64,000 nt of DNA from Phaseolus vulgaris (lineage: Eukaryota > Streptophyta > Magnoliopsida > Fabales > Fabaceae). Below the pieces are notes generated by a model. It made no database searches. It was not told the DNA's origin and saw nothing but the letters and a program-made list of their open reading frames with translations. Positions 24,734-37,420 of the stretch are shown here, piece after piece. The stretch spans positions 24,352,942 to 24,416,941 of the forward strand of contig NC_023753.2 in the NCBI RefSeq assembly GCF_000499845.2, read 5' to 3'. The position numbers and the translations under genes were made by a program. Numbering within the stretch: position 1 is the stretch's first letter; every line of letters begins with the position of its first letter.

Positions 24734-25300
24734 GAGTGAAACTCAAACTTCAATTCCTCAGCTTTACGTATTATGAAAAGAAGACCTCCCCACTGCCTTT
24801 TCTTTATTATCTCACACTATTCTTCTACCTGGCTTCTATTGAGCTCGTGCTTCTGCTGCCACCCTTTTTTTTCTTCTATTCTTTTTATTCTGATTTGCAA
24901 CTCTTTCTCTCTCTGTAGTTGTTTTTCATTCTCCTTGTTGTCTATGACGGGAATAGAAACAGTATATTGTTGAACATTAACGTTGGTGTTGGTATTTAGT
25001 AGTAGTGCTGTGTTGTGTGTTAGTCTTATCTTAAGAGAGGGAATAGGTGGTGTTTCAGTGGGTTAATGTTCAGTTTGCTTCTTCTGTGAAGAAAAGAAAA
25101 CTTGGAAAGTGACATGTGGTGAGGACCTAGAAGGGAAGTTTTTTGAGTCATGGAGAGAGAAGGAGAGTGGTTTTCTTCCCGACAAAAAAGAGAGAGAAAG
25201 AGAGTGGTTTTCCTCCCGACAAAAAACACTGTGTGAAAACTTGAAGATGGGTTTTTAACTGGGAACAGATTCAAACCAGAGGAAGAAAACTATTTCTTTA
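24734..25300 (-). promoter_or_regulatory. ABCB1 upstream region with pyrimidine-rich leader
   Basis: On the ABCB1 coding strand this stretch is rich in CT runs, for example the complements of 24895-24915 and 25150-25205. A 27-bp phrase (AGAGTGGTTTTCTTCCCGAC as seen on the plus strand) occurs at 25164 and again at 25201, a 37-bp imperfect tandem duplication. CT-rich leaders are common in plant genes lacking a strong TATA box, and I see no clear TATA box. The extents of leader and promoter are inferred from position only. Confidence 0.4.
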
Positions 25301-27130
25301 ACTGTTCGATCTTAAATAAGTGATTATCATACATTTCCATTTCTTAAGGCCTTCCACTCAACTTGCTTGTCCTAATCCAGAAATTCTCTTCTGTGTGGGA
25401 ATATATTATTTTGAAGAATCATCCTTTGAACAGTGTTTAAAGAATCTTAGTAGCATCTATTAGATCCTGTTCACCAAAGTAGAGTGAAATAAAATACATT
25501 GAAATAGAAAAGATGGTCAAAATAGGAGATGTTTGACTGAAGAAAAAAAAAAGATATTTAAATAAAAAAATGAAAACAAATATAAAAGAGTAAATATTTG
25601 TAATTCTTCTTTATTTTTTTTCTTACCAAAACAAACCAGTTTAAAATTGTTCTTTGTAAAAAAAATTCTGTTATTTCCTTTCCAGCATATCATTTGTGCA
25701 TTCTGTAGATTAAAATTGGTAAACATATGCTTGGACAAAAAAAAGTTGTAAATTTAAGTTTGATTTTAAAAAATAGTATATTAATAACTTATTTGAGTAT
25801 GGTAATAAAATAAAATAGTTTGTTATTCAAAATACTTTTGGGTTCATGCAAAAGTGAAAATTATAAATATCAATGGAAATGTGAAAGTTTAAAAGCAATT
25901 CCTATATTAGTTTGAGATGGAACATAGTTTAGGCTTTTTTTTTTTTCCCTTCCCTTATGTTTATTTATGCATTTTCATGAAGGGTTAGAATTTTGGAAAA
26001 ATTTAAATTATTTATTTGTTAGATTTTTAAATTGTATGATTTAGAAATATATTTTGAATTTTAAAAATATGTTTTGAACGGTATAATTGAGAATAACTTG
26101 AAATATGTAACATCCTTATATTCCACTTACATTCTCCCACATCTAGTTACTAAAATATGCAATATATTTATAACTCTTTCATACAATATTTTAAAAAATA
26201 TATCTTTTTCATATGAATTTTAAATATATACATAAAGGTTTAAAACAAAATATTTTTTAAAAAATAAAATATTTTCATCCTCCAACTTCTCACCGAGGAG
26301 TTCTATCACTTGTAACATTATCTGCTATCGTGTAAATACACGATCATCACACATTAAAAAAAACAACCACAAAACAAAGAAAAGGGTAAGCTAGTTATTT
26401 TTTACAAACTTCTAATATAAATAAAATTTTTAATATTCACTTAAAGTCAACAATGCTCGTGCATTTTCACATAACCATAAAGTGTATATCAAAATTTCAC
26501 GATTCATCTTTCTCATGTCAGACTTCTACTGACTCACAACACATAAACACTTGACTTTACTTCTGAAAGACTCGTGTATTTAACTTAGCATCATGAGACC
26601 TGCACCTATCATACTACTCATTGTGAAATCCACACAGCCATGCGCATAGTCATCTCAATGTCTCATAATCTCATATGATAGGATAAATCCATTTGATATG
26701 CTCTTATCAGTTCTTTCAAACCTCAAACTCAGCCAAATAGACCTCCTTTGACTCTCACCAACTGAATAACTTCATGTATATGATTCCATTATATCAATAG
26801 AGTCAGGATCATTTCATTCACAGGACACGTACAGATCAATACACCCCAATAACAATCTCAACACAATATTTCCTTTCCTGAAAATACTATATCTTGATCA
26901 CACTTTCACGTCATTCCATATCTCATGTAACACATCAATGCACCATTCAATCACATCATATTTTAAACTTTTCTAAACAATCCAAATATCTCAAAATTCA
27001 CTTAAACATATAATTAAGTTCATTTAGTTATATTTATAAATAAAATTTAGAATTTTCACTTAAAACCAACAAGCAATAATACACTAGGCTTTGAAAAGCA
27101 AAAACTAATTATTTTTTTTACAAAGAGTCT

Positions 27131-27324
27131 AGCTTGAGCGAGACCCATTTTCGCTCAAGCGAAAACTCTCTCGCTTTAGCGAGATTGAACCCGAGAGCAC
27201 CCAAATTTTCATCCTAGGTATTGCTTGAGCGAGATTCCTTTTCGCTAGAGCAAGAAAGGACCTGAGATCACCCCATCTTTCCATTTTATTCTCGCTTGAG
27301 CGAGAATTAGCTCGCCTGAGCGAG
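27131..27324. repeat. Cluster of CTCGCTTGAGCGAG-type palindromes
   Basis: Seven variants of a 14-bp palindrome lie within 194 bases: GCTTGAGCGAGA (27132), TTCGCTCAAGCGAA (27150), CTCGCTTTAGCGAG (about 27170), GCTTGAGCGAG (27222), TTCGCTAGAGCAAG (27241), CTCGCTTGAGCGAG (27291) and CTCGCCTGAGCGAG (27311). They are spaced irregularly, mostly 16-60 bases apart. The clustering is seen directly; from memory, similar words recur in bean-family repetitive DNA. The function is unknown. Confidence 0.85.
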
Positions 27325-28974
27325 ATATGCAGATAAATATGCATAATTATGCCTAATTTCATCATTCATAGTCACACAAAAACAATTCAATAACTCATTT
27401 CACTTCAAAAGTAACTTACATTATATCAACTATATAAATCAACCAATTTTTTAGATTCAAGCAAAAGCATCTACCATAAATCATCCATATCAAAATCAAC
27501 ATATTCACATTTTATCTCAAACAATATTCTGCATTACTCATAAACAATCATTCCTGCAAACAAAATTTGGAATTGGTGACCACGTCACCCCTACATCCAG
27601 ATCTTCTAGCCTAAAGTTCTATTAAAAATTTAAACCATCTTCCCTTATTTGAACTTGAGCATATACTCACTAAGAGCTTCAAATTTTTTTAAAAAAACTC
27701 AATGGTAGCTTAACCTGCACCACAAAATTTTGATTTTAGATTATATAATTTAAAATATATTTTGATCTAGAATGTATTATAATTTATATCATCTCTGATA
27801 CATTTTTACATGATGTAATATGGAATATGTTTTTAGATTATATAGTTTAGAATATATTTTAATTTTGAATTATATAATTTCTAATGTATTTTTAAATTAT
27901 ATAATATAGAATGTAACTTTAGATAGTATAATTCAGAAAATACTTTAAAATTGTGAAATTTATAATATACTTTTTAAACGTTACTATCCAAAAGATTTTC
28001 TATTTAAAAATAATTTAAATTTTTTCTATTCCGAAAAATAAAAATAAACTTTTGTAGTGAAAAAAAACCTTTTAATTTATTAGAAAATTTGATTAAATTG
28101 TTTTTTTATGAAGAAAAAATATTTTTCTAAAAAAAATAAAACACTTAATATGTTTTAAAAAAACTTGGTTTATATTCTATACTAGATATTGAGAAATAAT
28201 ATGAAAAAAAAGTGTTAAAAACTTTAGTTCACTTGCTAAAAATGTGGCTTAAACCCTTAAATCAAAGTATCGGATTCAACAGAATTGTGAGGCAATCGTG
28301 GACATATCTGGGGATTCCTTCGAAATTTGATTCCTTATAATTGAATGATTTGTTTAAGGGATAACTATCTAAGTCAGAGAACAATTAAAAATGTTGTAAA
28401 CATTAATCATGATTAAGCTTAAAAAATTAAACTAATTACTGTTTCATAGACTATCTTACATTGCATCACGCTTTGACTCTGAATTTTCTGACACCGTTTA
28501 ATACTTAAATTCAATAAACTTGAATTAAAAAATATATCATAGTCAGTAGCATCATGTCAATAATTAGATCGATGTACTAGGATAAATAAATAAATAAAGC
28601 AGCTTCTGAGAAAGTATATGAATTAATTATGAAAATTGAATAGAAAAATACAGTAATTACTGTGGAGGGCACAGAGAAAAGGTTGGAGTTGGATTTCTTT
28701 CTCACATTTCACGTTTGCCGTACACAGATAAAAAGGATTTATTGTATTATTCTTCGCAGTGCCCTCCACCCTAGGGCAAATGTCCTACCTCAAATTTATC
28801 CTTAGAATCTCAAACTGGAACTGTCTTTTTAGCTATAAATAACAGCTACATTTTACGGTATCTAGGTTTAATAACTTTTTTTTTCTTTAAACTATTTTTT
28901 TCTCAATTTTGTTAGACTATTTTTAATTTAGTTTTAGTTTTTTAAAATAAATTAATATCATTTTTTCATCAAAT

Positions 28975-29330
28975 TTATGATATATTTATATCCTATGTAA
29001 CACCGATACTGACACGAATACTGATACGGACACGGACGACACCAATACAGACACGGATAGAAGATATGTATAATCTCTAAAATATAGGATACCGAGACAC
29101 AAATCTATATATTATATAATTATGAGTTGTATAAATTGATAAATATGTTTCAATTTTTTTGAAAAAAAATATATTTTTTATGACTGGTTCAAAAGAATTT
29201 ATTTTTTATTTTTATAATTATAATAAAATTTTATACAATAAATTTGAGTTTTTTGAAAATTAATGTATTTCTTATTTTAAAATTGAATTAGAACCATGTT
29301 AAAATTGTTAGAAATCTAATAATTTTTTTT
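28975..29330 (+). repeat. Dispersed noncoding repeat, copy 2
   Basis: This is the plus-oriented partner of the segment at 6378-6720, opening with an uneven series of GACACGGA/GATACGGA words and ending with AGAACCATG then TTAAAATTG. The two copies lie about 22 kb apart in opposite orientation. No open frame is present. Confidence 0.7.
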
Positions 29331-31751
29331 AAAATTAGATAGTTTATCAATATATGTCTTACGAATGTTTTACCAGGATCCATGTGCGCGATAGGTGTGT
29401 AGAACACCAACACATTATAATCTGAGTTGAGTTTCATAGCTTGTATCACATGTTACATGTTAATTCTTTCAATATACTAATTTAGACTAATGACATGCAA
29501 TTTATTATTCATATAATTTATATTGATCCATATTATCAATTTAGTAAAAGAGATTATATTATTAATTAATTTTGATAAAAGAGTGAAATTTTCAGTAATA
29601 ATATATATACTAAAGTTATGAATTTTCTAAAAGCTACATTTTGAAATTACAGAAAAAGAGTATGATGGAATAATATGTAATTTAGAGAAAGATAAAAGTT
29701 AGTAAGAAGAAGAGGAAGGTAGATGAAGGTGGCAGTGAATGATTGATTTAACAGGAAGAGATTGGTAGAATAGACAGAGAAAATATTTTGTAGGAGAAGA
29801 AAACGTATTCTATGATCACAAGTCATGACATGGTGATTTTGACATGACCCAATGAGTGAGTATAGAAAGGGGAAAACAAAACCAAAATAAAAAACTGAAC
29901 CAGTGTGTTCAGTCTGAAACAAAATTCTTAATAGGTAAGTCAAGAATGTGGATAAAAAAGCTAAATTCACAGATATCAACAAATTTCAATTGTCTTATCA
30001 TGTATAATCATTTTATAACTGTTTTTATTATTGTTTTTCTTAGCATAATCTCATTTAGTATTTATTTGTAAACATGATTAATAACTGGTTGTATAAAAAG
30101 AAGATGTTAAACTATCTTTTTCCTATTTCTTTTCGAACTTTCATTTCTTCTTTAAATTTAGCATACCACTTATAATTTGGTCAAATTATTATTTCAACCA
30201 TCTCAAATTATCATTATTTTCTTTTTATTTATTTAGTTAAATATTCTTAATAGTCCGTCTTATTTAGTCCGCTATATTTAATTTAATTTTTAAATGATTT
30301 TTTTATAGCTTTTCAAAGAACATTGTTAATGATTAAAAGTAGTATATATTCAAATTAATCTAACATTAAAATATATATATATCACTTTTAAGAAATTATT
30401 AAATAAAAACTAATTTTAAAAATAAAAAATAATTAATTATTATATTAACTAAATTAAATATTATTTTATAAATTAAATAGTTATTAGTAATTAATATTAT
30501 TAATAAAAATTTATAAATTTATATTTAATTAACTACCAAAATTTTAATTATTAATTTAATAATTTTCATATATAATGTATATTAAAAGAGTCAAGAAAAG
30601 AAAATCTTAAAAGCATTTCTATTATAAGTTCATATTCACAATTATAAATTATAAATTTAAATATTATAAAAATTTTCTGTTGGCATATGTTGATATACTA
30701 TAAAAAATTTAAAAATCTAAGTCACAAAAATAAAATAAAATATTTTCTTTTTAAGAATATATTCTTTTACTAACAATCAATTAAAAAATTATAAATTATT
30801 TTTCAAAATTAGTTATGTTTTAATTACCAATTATTTTATATATTTTAAATTAGTTATTATAAAATTAATTTATAATTAAAATATAATTAGTAGTTGAAAT
30901 TACTAGTAAATGTTAGATAATAATTTAAAAATTAAGTTATAAACTTTTATTGATAATAGAAATTATTTTAAATATCAATATTTTTTAATTTATAAAATAA
31001 TATTTAATTAATATAATAATTAATTATTATTTTTTAAATTATTTATTTTTTAATGATTTTTTTAATAGTATTTATTAATTCTTACGCAAACCTTGAGACA
31101 ACTAAAATAATCTCTTAATTATATACAGGCACGAGATTGGTAGCATTGAATGAGAAGGGAATAAATGTGGAAACAATCATATACATATGGATGTTCATAT
31201 TTAGTTCGAAAAAGATTGAGTTCAAAGTAGAAGGGTGTGTGATCAAACTTCCATGAAAATACACAATTGAATTTGGCATGTAGTATTCCATATTTTTACT
31301 CAATTTAGTACCATATTGGCTTATAATAAGCTAATATTGGGGATAAAGAAATAATGACACATTGAAAGTCAAAAAGAGGGAGAACAAATTATGGTTGTTT
31401 ATTTCTGAATAGGTGATGATGTACATAATGGGGTTTCTCTTCTCGTGCCAAAGTTAACATAAATATACTCAAGTACCTTCTTCAAATTTTCTTTCGCGAA
31501 AAGAGGTGCTTTCGTGACGTTAATTAAGCATTTCTTTTGTCTTTAAGTCTTTGTTGTCATTACTTCTACATACCTCTTTGTACATTTAAATAGGAAATTA
31601 ATGAGATGACATGCTGCTACTTAAATGTGTTGATTATGTGATGTGAATACTTTTGTGCTAACATTAATTTTGCAACTACATGGATTAAAATTTATTTTAA
31701 ATTTAACTCACTCTTTTAGATTTATTTCATAACAATTTACATACAATTATA

Positions 31752-32446
31752 TATTATAAACTATTTTACTGCAAAATAATAAACAGAGTGTGATTTTGTA
31801 AAACATAACAGAGTTTGTGGAAAAACTCTAATGTTTTTCGGTGTCGTTGGAGGAGATCACGGAAGTTCAACAAAGACTAGATCTACATCGAGAGTGTCGC
31901 GCGATGTTCGCCCCTCCACCGAGAATCGTGGCCGCACGACTGTGATCGTTCACGCCTCCGCACTACTGGTCTTGCGGAATCTTGATAACGTTGCAAGGGT
32001 CGTGGGTGGTTGGCTCCTTCCTTCATGCAAATCTTCCTCCATCTTCGGCGGCCGTGACCTCTCTCAACTAGGGTTTGACACTGCGGTAGTTGTGGGTTCT
32101 CCATCTATAAATACCGCATCCCTTTGCTTCAGAAAAACGCATCTCTCACTCACACTTCTTCTCTTTTTCATTTTGACACTGCGTGTGCACTGTTCATCTT
32201 CTTCTCTTCCTCTGCATCACTCTTTATCCATTTTATTTTCTTTTACTTCATAATTAATTTTCTGGGATTATTGGGTATTACTCTTTTAAGAGTAACTCGC
32301 TAGTTATGATCCTCGGACATTACTGGGAAGTTTCTATTGTATCCAGGGGGACTTGCGTAATACACTGCATATAAGTCCTTACAGACAGTGATTACTCACG
32401 CCTTAGGAAATCAATTTTGTTTGTTTTTAAAGCCTCATTTATTACA
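31752..32446 (+). repeat. Left LTR of copia element 1
   Basis: It aligns with 38045-38762 over nearly its full length. Differences include scattered substitutions and an indel of about 10 bases near 32000 (the right copy has an extra CAGAACATTG-like stretch). Its 5' end is diverged or shortened compared with the right LTR, which starts TGTTG. It ends in TTACA, like its partner. A TATA box (CTATAAATA at about 32105) marks the element's own promoter. The long open frame at 31831-32253 runs across LTR regulatory sequence and is not a gene. Confidence 0.9.
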
Positions 32447-32459
32447 ATCATAAGGACTT

Positions 32460-33437
32460 ATGGTTGAAAATACAAACAACAATAACAACACTGCTCTAGA
32501 AACGTCAAATGTTGTTTTCCCAACGCAAATCATTTTTACGAAACCATTTTCGGATGTCTCGAAAATTGAAGTCTGCATAGGTCAGAATTTCCGACGTTGG
32601 CAAGAACGTGTGTCCATCCTATTGGACATGTATGGAGTTGCTCTTACACTTACAACTTCTAAACCTGACTCAAGCACGACTGCGAAACAAGTTGATGATT
32701 GGATCCATGCAAATAATGTATGTCATCACACCTTACTTAGTGTGTTATCTAACGATATGTTCGATGTCTATGCTTCTTATAAGAATGCAAAAGATATTTG
32801 GGATTCTCTTTTTCTCAAATACACTGCCGAAGATATCGTTAGACAAAGGTTCGTAATCGGAAACTACTACCGCTGGGAGATGATCGAAGGCAAAGACATC
32901 AAAATCCAGATAAACGAATATCACAAGTTGCTTGAAGATATCAAAACTAAAAGGATAACCTTGCTGGATGAATTTGTGTCCGAACTCTTGATCGAAAAGT
33001 TTCCATAATCTTAGACGGATTACAAACAACAACTGAAGCACATACACAAACAGATGTCACTATTAGATTTGATCACCCACATCATCATTCAAGACACAAA
33101 CAGGAAGGAGTGCGCTGTTGCAAAGGCCAAAACTTTGTTTGCCAAAGCAAATGTAGTAGAAGACAAACCAGCTCCAAAAAGGTACGAGAAAAAATCTGAT
33201 CATAAAAAGAAATATAATAATAAATTCTCTCGTCCTAATGGAAATAACCTCACTTTCAAGAAAAAAGGTAATTGCGTTGTCTGTGGAAAGTCGGACCATT
33301 ATGCACCTCAGTGCAAACATAGGGCGAAAAACGACTATCCTCCTAAGGAAAGTCTAGCAAGGGGAAGATACAATTGTGGCAGTCGTTTCACAAGTAAATC
33401 TTGTGATAAATGTGAGCAAATGGGTGGTAGACTCTAG
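32460..33437 (+). pseudogene. Copia gag with zinc knuckle, nonsense-interrupted
   Basis: The ATG at 32460 lies 13 bases after the left LTR. The first 182 codons are a copia gag (FRRWQERVSILLDMYGV, DIWDSLFLKYTAEDIVRQRF), ending at TAA 33006-33008 with a second stop two codons later. The same frame then continues from TDYKQQLKHIHKQM to a CCHC zinc knuckle CVVCGKSDHYAPQC at about 33276-33317, and stops at 33437. The knuckle is the RNA-binding end of gag. The stops make the protein non-functional. Confidence 0.88.
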
Positions 33438-33870
33438 GGCTACCAGACACATCTGTGCAAACAGAAATGTGTTTACCTCCTACACAAGTGTGGGGGATGG
33501 AGAAGAACAAGTTTATCTCGGTGACTCCAGGGCAACTCTTGCTCTAGGAAAAGGAAATTTTTTTCTGAAGCTCACAACTGGTAAAACTCTGGCTTTGAGT
33601 GATGTGCTACATGTGCCATCAATTAGAGTTAATTTGATCTCTGTGGCATTGCTAAGCAAAGTTGGGGTTAAAGTGTCATTTGAATCTGACAAGATTGTTA
33701 TGACAAAAAACAATGTTTTGTGGGGAAGGGATATTGTGATCAAGGTCTTTTTGTATTGAACATTTTTGAAGTTATGAATGAAACTGAATCTTCTGCTTAT
33801 ATTGTTGACTCGTATGATATATGACATGCTAGATTAGGACATGTGAATTCTTCGTATGTTATGAAATTGC
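33376..33870 (+). pseudogene. Copia protease / pre-integrase segment
   Basis: A frame shifted from gag reads WVVDSRATRHIC, equivalent to the copia protease active site WxxDSGATxH, but the glycine after the catalytic Asp-Ser is arginine. It continues with LSDVLHVPSIRVNLISVALL, the usual end of the domain. After a frameshift near 33730 the GAG-pre-integrase HARLGHVN motif follows, preceded by an in-frame TGA. The reading breaks off at 33870 where foreign DNA is inserted. Confidence 0.85.
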
Positions 33871-34933
33871 TAATGACTTTTTACGGCAAGTGCACCGCGT
33901 TTGTCAGAAGTAATAATTGTCCCTAAGGACGGATATCGATCCCACAAGGAACAATGAGTTATCGAGTACAATATTCGCTAAATATAACAACATAACAATA
34001 AAAAGAAAACAAACAAAGAGTTAGTTTGCTTCAATTGGAAAAATAGGGATTAGGTTTCATCTCTTCCACTCTCATGTATTTTGATTAGCATGTTTATAAT
34101 AAGTTCTTTGATTGAAATTGATGCTCGTAGAAAATTCATTTATATCGATCTCTCGCATATAAAATTCTTAAGAATGTTTCCTAAATATCGATCTCTCGCA
34201 TGCTTATAAAAACAACTTAGAAATCACACTCAGACGTTAATGGCAATTAACATTTCAAGTCTATCTCTAGCACTCAAATATGCTAAGTATTTATGTTTAG
34301 GTATGAACCCTAAAAAGACCTCTCGATCAGATTTAAGATTCTCAATTTGTCACAGAGAGTTAAAAGTAAAACAACAATACCAATAATCAATTAAGAACCG
34401 AATATTAATATATAAAATATCACATCAATACACAAGAGTTTGAGCAGGCTATTCCCAATCCCAAAGGGTAGAATTAGCCACGCATACTTCTAGCACCTTC
34501 CATTCTCCCAATTGGGTTACAATTCACTCTATGGTGTTTTTCTCTCAATCTGGCACACTAGGGTTGAGCCTCTAGCCCTCTATTTATCCTAGTTTTCTAG
34601 GGTTAGGTTGCTTCATGTGTCGTGCTAATGGGCTAAATGATAAAACATAAAAAAAGCTCAACCTTTCTTTGCATCTTTTTTCATTCTGGGACCTTCTATC
34701 TTTATCTTTTTAGCTCAAATCATTCATCTTAAATCCAAATCTCCAATCTTCCTAAGAAATCTGCAATTAACACCAAATTTGGGAATAAAATACTCTTATT
34801 CAAATAAAGATCATAAAAAATATAAAAAGGTATAAATTCATAAATTAAGGATTATTTTATATGTAAATTAGCAAAAAATCCTCAAAAGTGCCTATATTTT
34901 AATATGAAATATTACTGAAATTAGGCACTTATC
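33871..34933. mobile_element. 1.06-kb nested insertion with AATTGC target duplication
   Basis: The copia reading stops at ATGAAATTGC (ending 33870) and resumes at AATTGCAACGACTAGG (from 34934), so AATTGC is present on both sides (33865-33870 and 34934-34939). The 1,063 bases between are noncoding and AT-rich. Near one end is GGCAAGTGCACC and at the other GGCACTTATC, whose complement GATAAGTGCC weakly resembles it. No transposase, LTR or poly-A tail was seen. Class unknown: a non-autonomous DNA element seems most likely. Confidence 0.85.
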
Positions 34934-34939
34934 AATTGC

Positions 34940-35912
34940 AACGACTAGGATTAATCAACATGCATGACCATCAAATAGTAAATGTGATGTATGCGTAGAA
35001 TCTAAAATAACGAAGAAAACATGTCACTCTGTAGAACGTCAAACTGAACTTCTTGGTTTAATTCATATCGACCTTGCTGATTTAAATCAAACTATGTCTA
35101 GAGGTGGTAAAAATTATTTTGTAACTTTTATAAATGATTTTTCTAGATACACCAAAGTGTATTTAATTAAACATAAGGATGAAGCTTTTGACATGTTCTT
35201 ACCTTATAAAGCGAAAGTAGACAATCAATTGAATAAGAAAATTAAAAGAATCAGATCAGATAGAGGTGGTAAATATGTTATATTTAATTATTATTGTGTA
35301 AAAGAAGGTATTATTCATGAAGTAACCCCCACCGAATTCACCTGACTCTAATGGAGTAACTGAAAGGAAAAATAGGACTCTTAAAGAAATGATGAATGCC
35401 ATGCTTATTAGTTCTAGTGCTCCTAAAAATTTATAGGGTGAATCTCTGCTTATTTCGTGTTTTTTGAAAAATAGGATACCACATAGGAAAACTGGGAAAA
35501 CACCCTATGAGTTGTGGAAAAGTTATCAACCTAATCTGAAATACCTAAGAGTGTAGGGGTGTTTAGCTAAAGTGATGTTACCTGATCCTAAGAAAAGGAA
35601 AATAGGCTCTAAAACATCTGATTGTATGTTCTTAGGATATGCAGAACATAATGTTGCCTATAGGTTTTCGGTTCTTAATAGTGATATAACTGAACGTAAC
35701 ACTATAGTAGAGACGAAAAATGCTGAGTTCTTTGAACACATCTTTCCTCTAAAGAGTAGTGGTACATCTGAACAACCTATAGATAGTGCTAGTGATGCCT
35801 TGAGTGAGGATGTTAGGAGAAATAAAAGACAGAGAAAGGAAACCTCATTTGGGGATGACTTTTACACTTATCTAGTTGAGAATGATTCAATAAGTTTTTT
35901 TAGAAGCTACTA
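34940..35912 (+). pseudogene. Copia integrase, broken
   Basis: After the insertion the reading resumes with RLGLINMHDHQ, then a zinc-binding CDVCVESKITKK. The integrase core starts at about 35094 (GGKNYFVTFINDFSRYTKVY) and includes IRSDRGGKY (second catalytic Asp). The reading shifts near 35343; the third acidic residue region NGVTERKNRTL follows in another frame. Stops occur at LW-to-stop and V-to-stop positions (35432, 35553), and the C-terminal part KKRKIGSKTSDCMFLGY lies at 35572-35913. At least three disabling changes are present. Confidence 0.85.
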
Positions 35913-35913
35913 G

Positions 35914-37420
35914 TGCTCTTGATGCTAAATATTGGGATAAGGCCATTAAAATTGAACTTGATTCAATTATGAAAAATAATACATGGACCTTAGTAGATCT
36001 GCCTAAAGGAGCAAAAACCATTGGTTGTAAGTGGATCTTTAAGAAGAACTATCATCCTGATGGATCCATAGAGAAATATAAGACAAGATTAGTAGTTAAA
36101 GGTTTTACTCAAAAACATAACATAAATTACTTTGATACTTTTTCCCTTGTTACTAGGATTTCCTCTATCCGTGTGTTGTTAGCCTTAGCATTTATCCATA
36201 AGTTACTAATTCACCAAATGGATGTTAAAACAACCTTTTTGACTGGTGAACTAGAAGAGGAAATTTATATGACTCAACCTGAAGGATGTGTAGTTCCAGG
36301 TCAAAAGGAAAAAGTATGCAAACTTTTAAAATCTTTGTATGGTTTGAAACAAGCACCAAAACAATGGCATGAAAAACTTGATAATGTTTTACTTTGTGAA
36401 GGTTTTTCTACCAATGATGTTGATAAATGTGTATATTCTAGATCTGAAAATGGTGAATGTGTCATTATATGTTTGTATGTGGATGACACATGCTAATTTT
36501 TGGTACATGTAATGATATTGTTTTAATTTTTTTTTCTTGGATATAAGTTTGAGATGAAAGACATGGGTGAAACAAGTGTTTATGGAGTTAAAATCATAAG
36601 GAAGGGAGATAGTATATTGCTATCCCAAGAAAAATACACTGAGAAACTTTTTAAGAAAGTTTGGTTACTATGACTTTAAGTCAGTAAGCACCCCTTATGA
36701 TGCTAACTCTAAATTAAAGAAGAACAGAGGAGAATCTATTTCTCAAACTCAGTATGCCTAAATAATTGGGAGCTTATTGCATTTAATGAGCTTTTCTAGA
36801 CCAGATATTGCTTATGCAGTAGGTAGATTGAGTAGATATACTCAATGTCCTAGTCAGGATCATTGGGATGCACTTGCGAGACTCATGAAATACTTTAGAG
36901 GTAAAATGAATTATGCCATTGAATATAGTGGATTTCTCGTCGTGCTCGAAAGGTACAATGATCCTAACTAGATCTCTGATTCATATGAGACAAAGTCTAC
37001 TAGTGGTTATGTATTTACACTTGGGGATGGTGCAGTTACATGGAGGTCAGCCAACCAAACTATTATTGCAAGATCAACAATGGAATCTGAGTTTGTTGCT
37101 ATAGAAATGGCTGGTAGTGAAGCTGAGTGGTTGAAAAACTTCTTAGCAAACATTCCGTTAGGAATGAAACCAACCCCATCTGTATCAATGCATTGTGATT
37201 GCCAATCGACAATAGCTATAGCTAAAAATAAAAGTTACAATGGAAAGAATAGACATATACAATTGAGACATAATTTGGTGAAACAGCGGTTAAAGAGTGG
37301 AATGATTTTTATTGACTATGTCAAGTCATAATGGAATTTGGAAGATCCTCTGACAAAACCTCTAGGGAGAAAATTGATTTTAGAAACATCAAGGGGAATG
37401 AGACTTAAGCCACTTGCAAA
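35914..37420 (+). pseudogene. Copia reverse transcriptase and RNase H, broken
   Basis: The reverse transcriptase begins near 35914 and is clear at 35969-36496: KNNTWTLVDLPKGAKTIGCK, HQMDVKTTFLTGELEEEIYM, SLYGLKQAPKQWHEKL and the catalytic CLYVDD. A frameshift and stop follow straight after YVDD. Degenerate pieces cover 36550-36770. RNase H and the connection domain appear at 36777-37330 (SFSRPDIAYAVGRLSRYT, then [35 protein letters not shown]). The reading then ends in stops before the polypurine tract. Confidence 0.88.

Larger units (their letters stand above)
25301..31751. other. Gene-poor AT-rich stretch
   Basis: No gene was recognised in this 6.4-kb stretch. The part around 26300-27700 is less AT-rich and contains the palindrome cluster at 27131-27324. 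At 28975-29330 lies copy 2 of the dispersed repeat. From about 30200 to 31080 the sequence is almost purely A and T. Open frames at 25026-25274, 29647-29982 and 31115-31303 show no family motif and are treated as chance. Confidence 0.5.

Noticed and set aside
19569..24918. Plus-strand open frames opposite the ABCB1 exons
   Set aside because: They are antisense shadows of conserved exons; the minus-strand reading explains the sequence fully.
27131..27324. CRISPR-like array of regularly recurring palindromes
   Set aside because: Spacing is irregular, repeats are short and variable, there are no cas genes, and the window is plant nuclear DNA.
29647..29982. 111-codon minus-strand hydrophobic frame
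   Set aside because: AT-driven Leu/Phe/Ser-rich translation without a family motif or gene context.
31831..32253. 140-codon plus-strand frame and its counterpart at 38234-38569
   Set aside because: Both lie within the two LTRs of copia element 1 across promoter and leader sequence; the similarity between them is LTR identity, not protein conservation.
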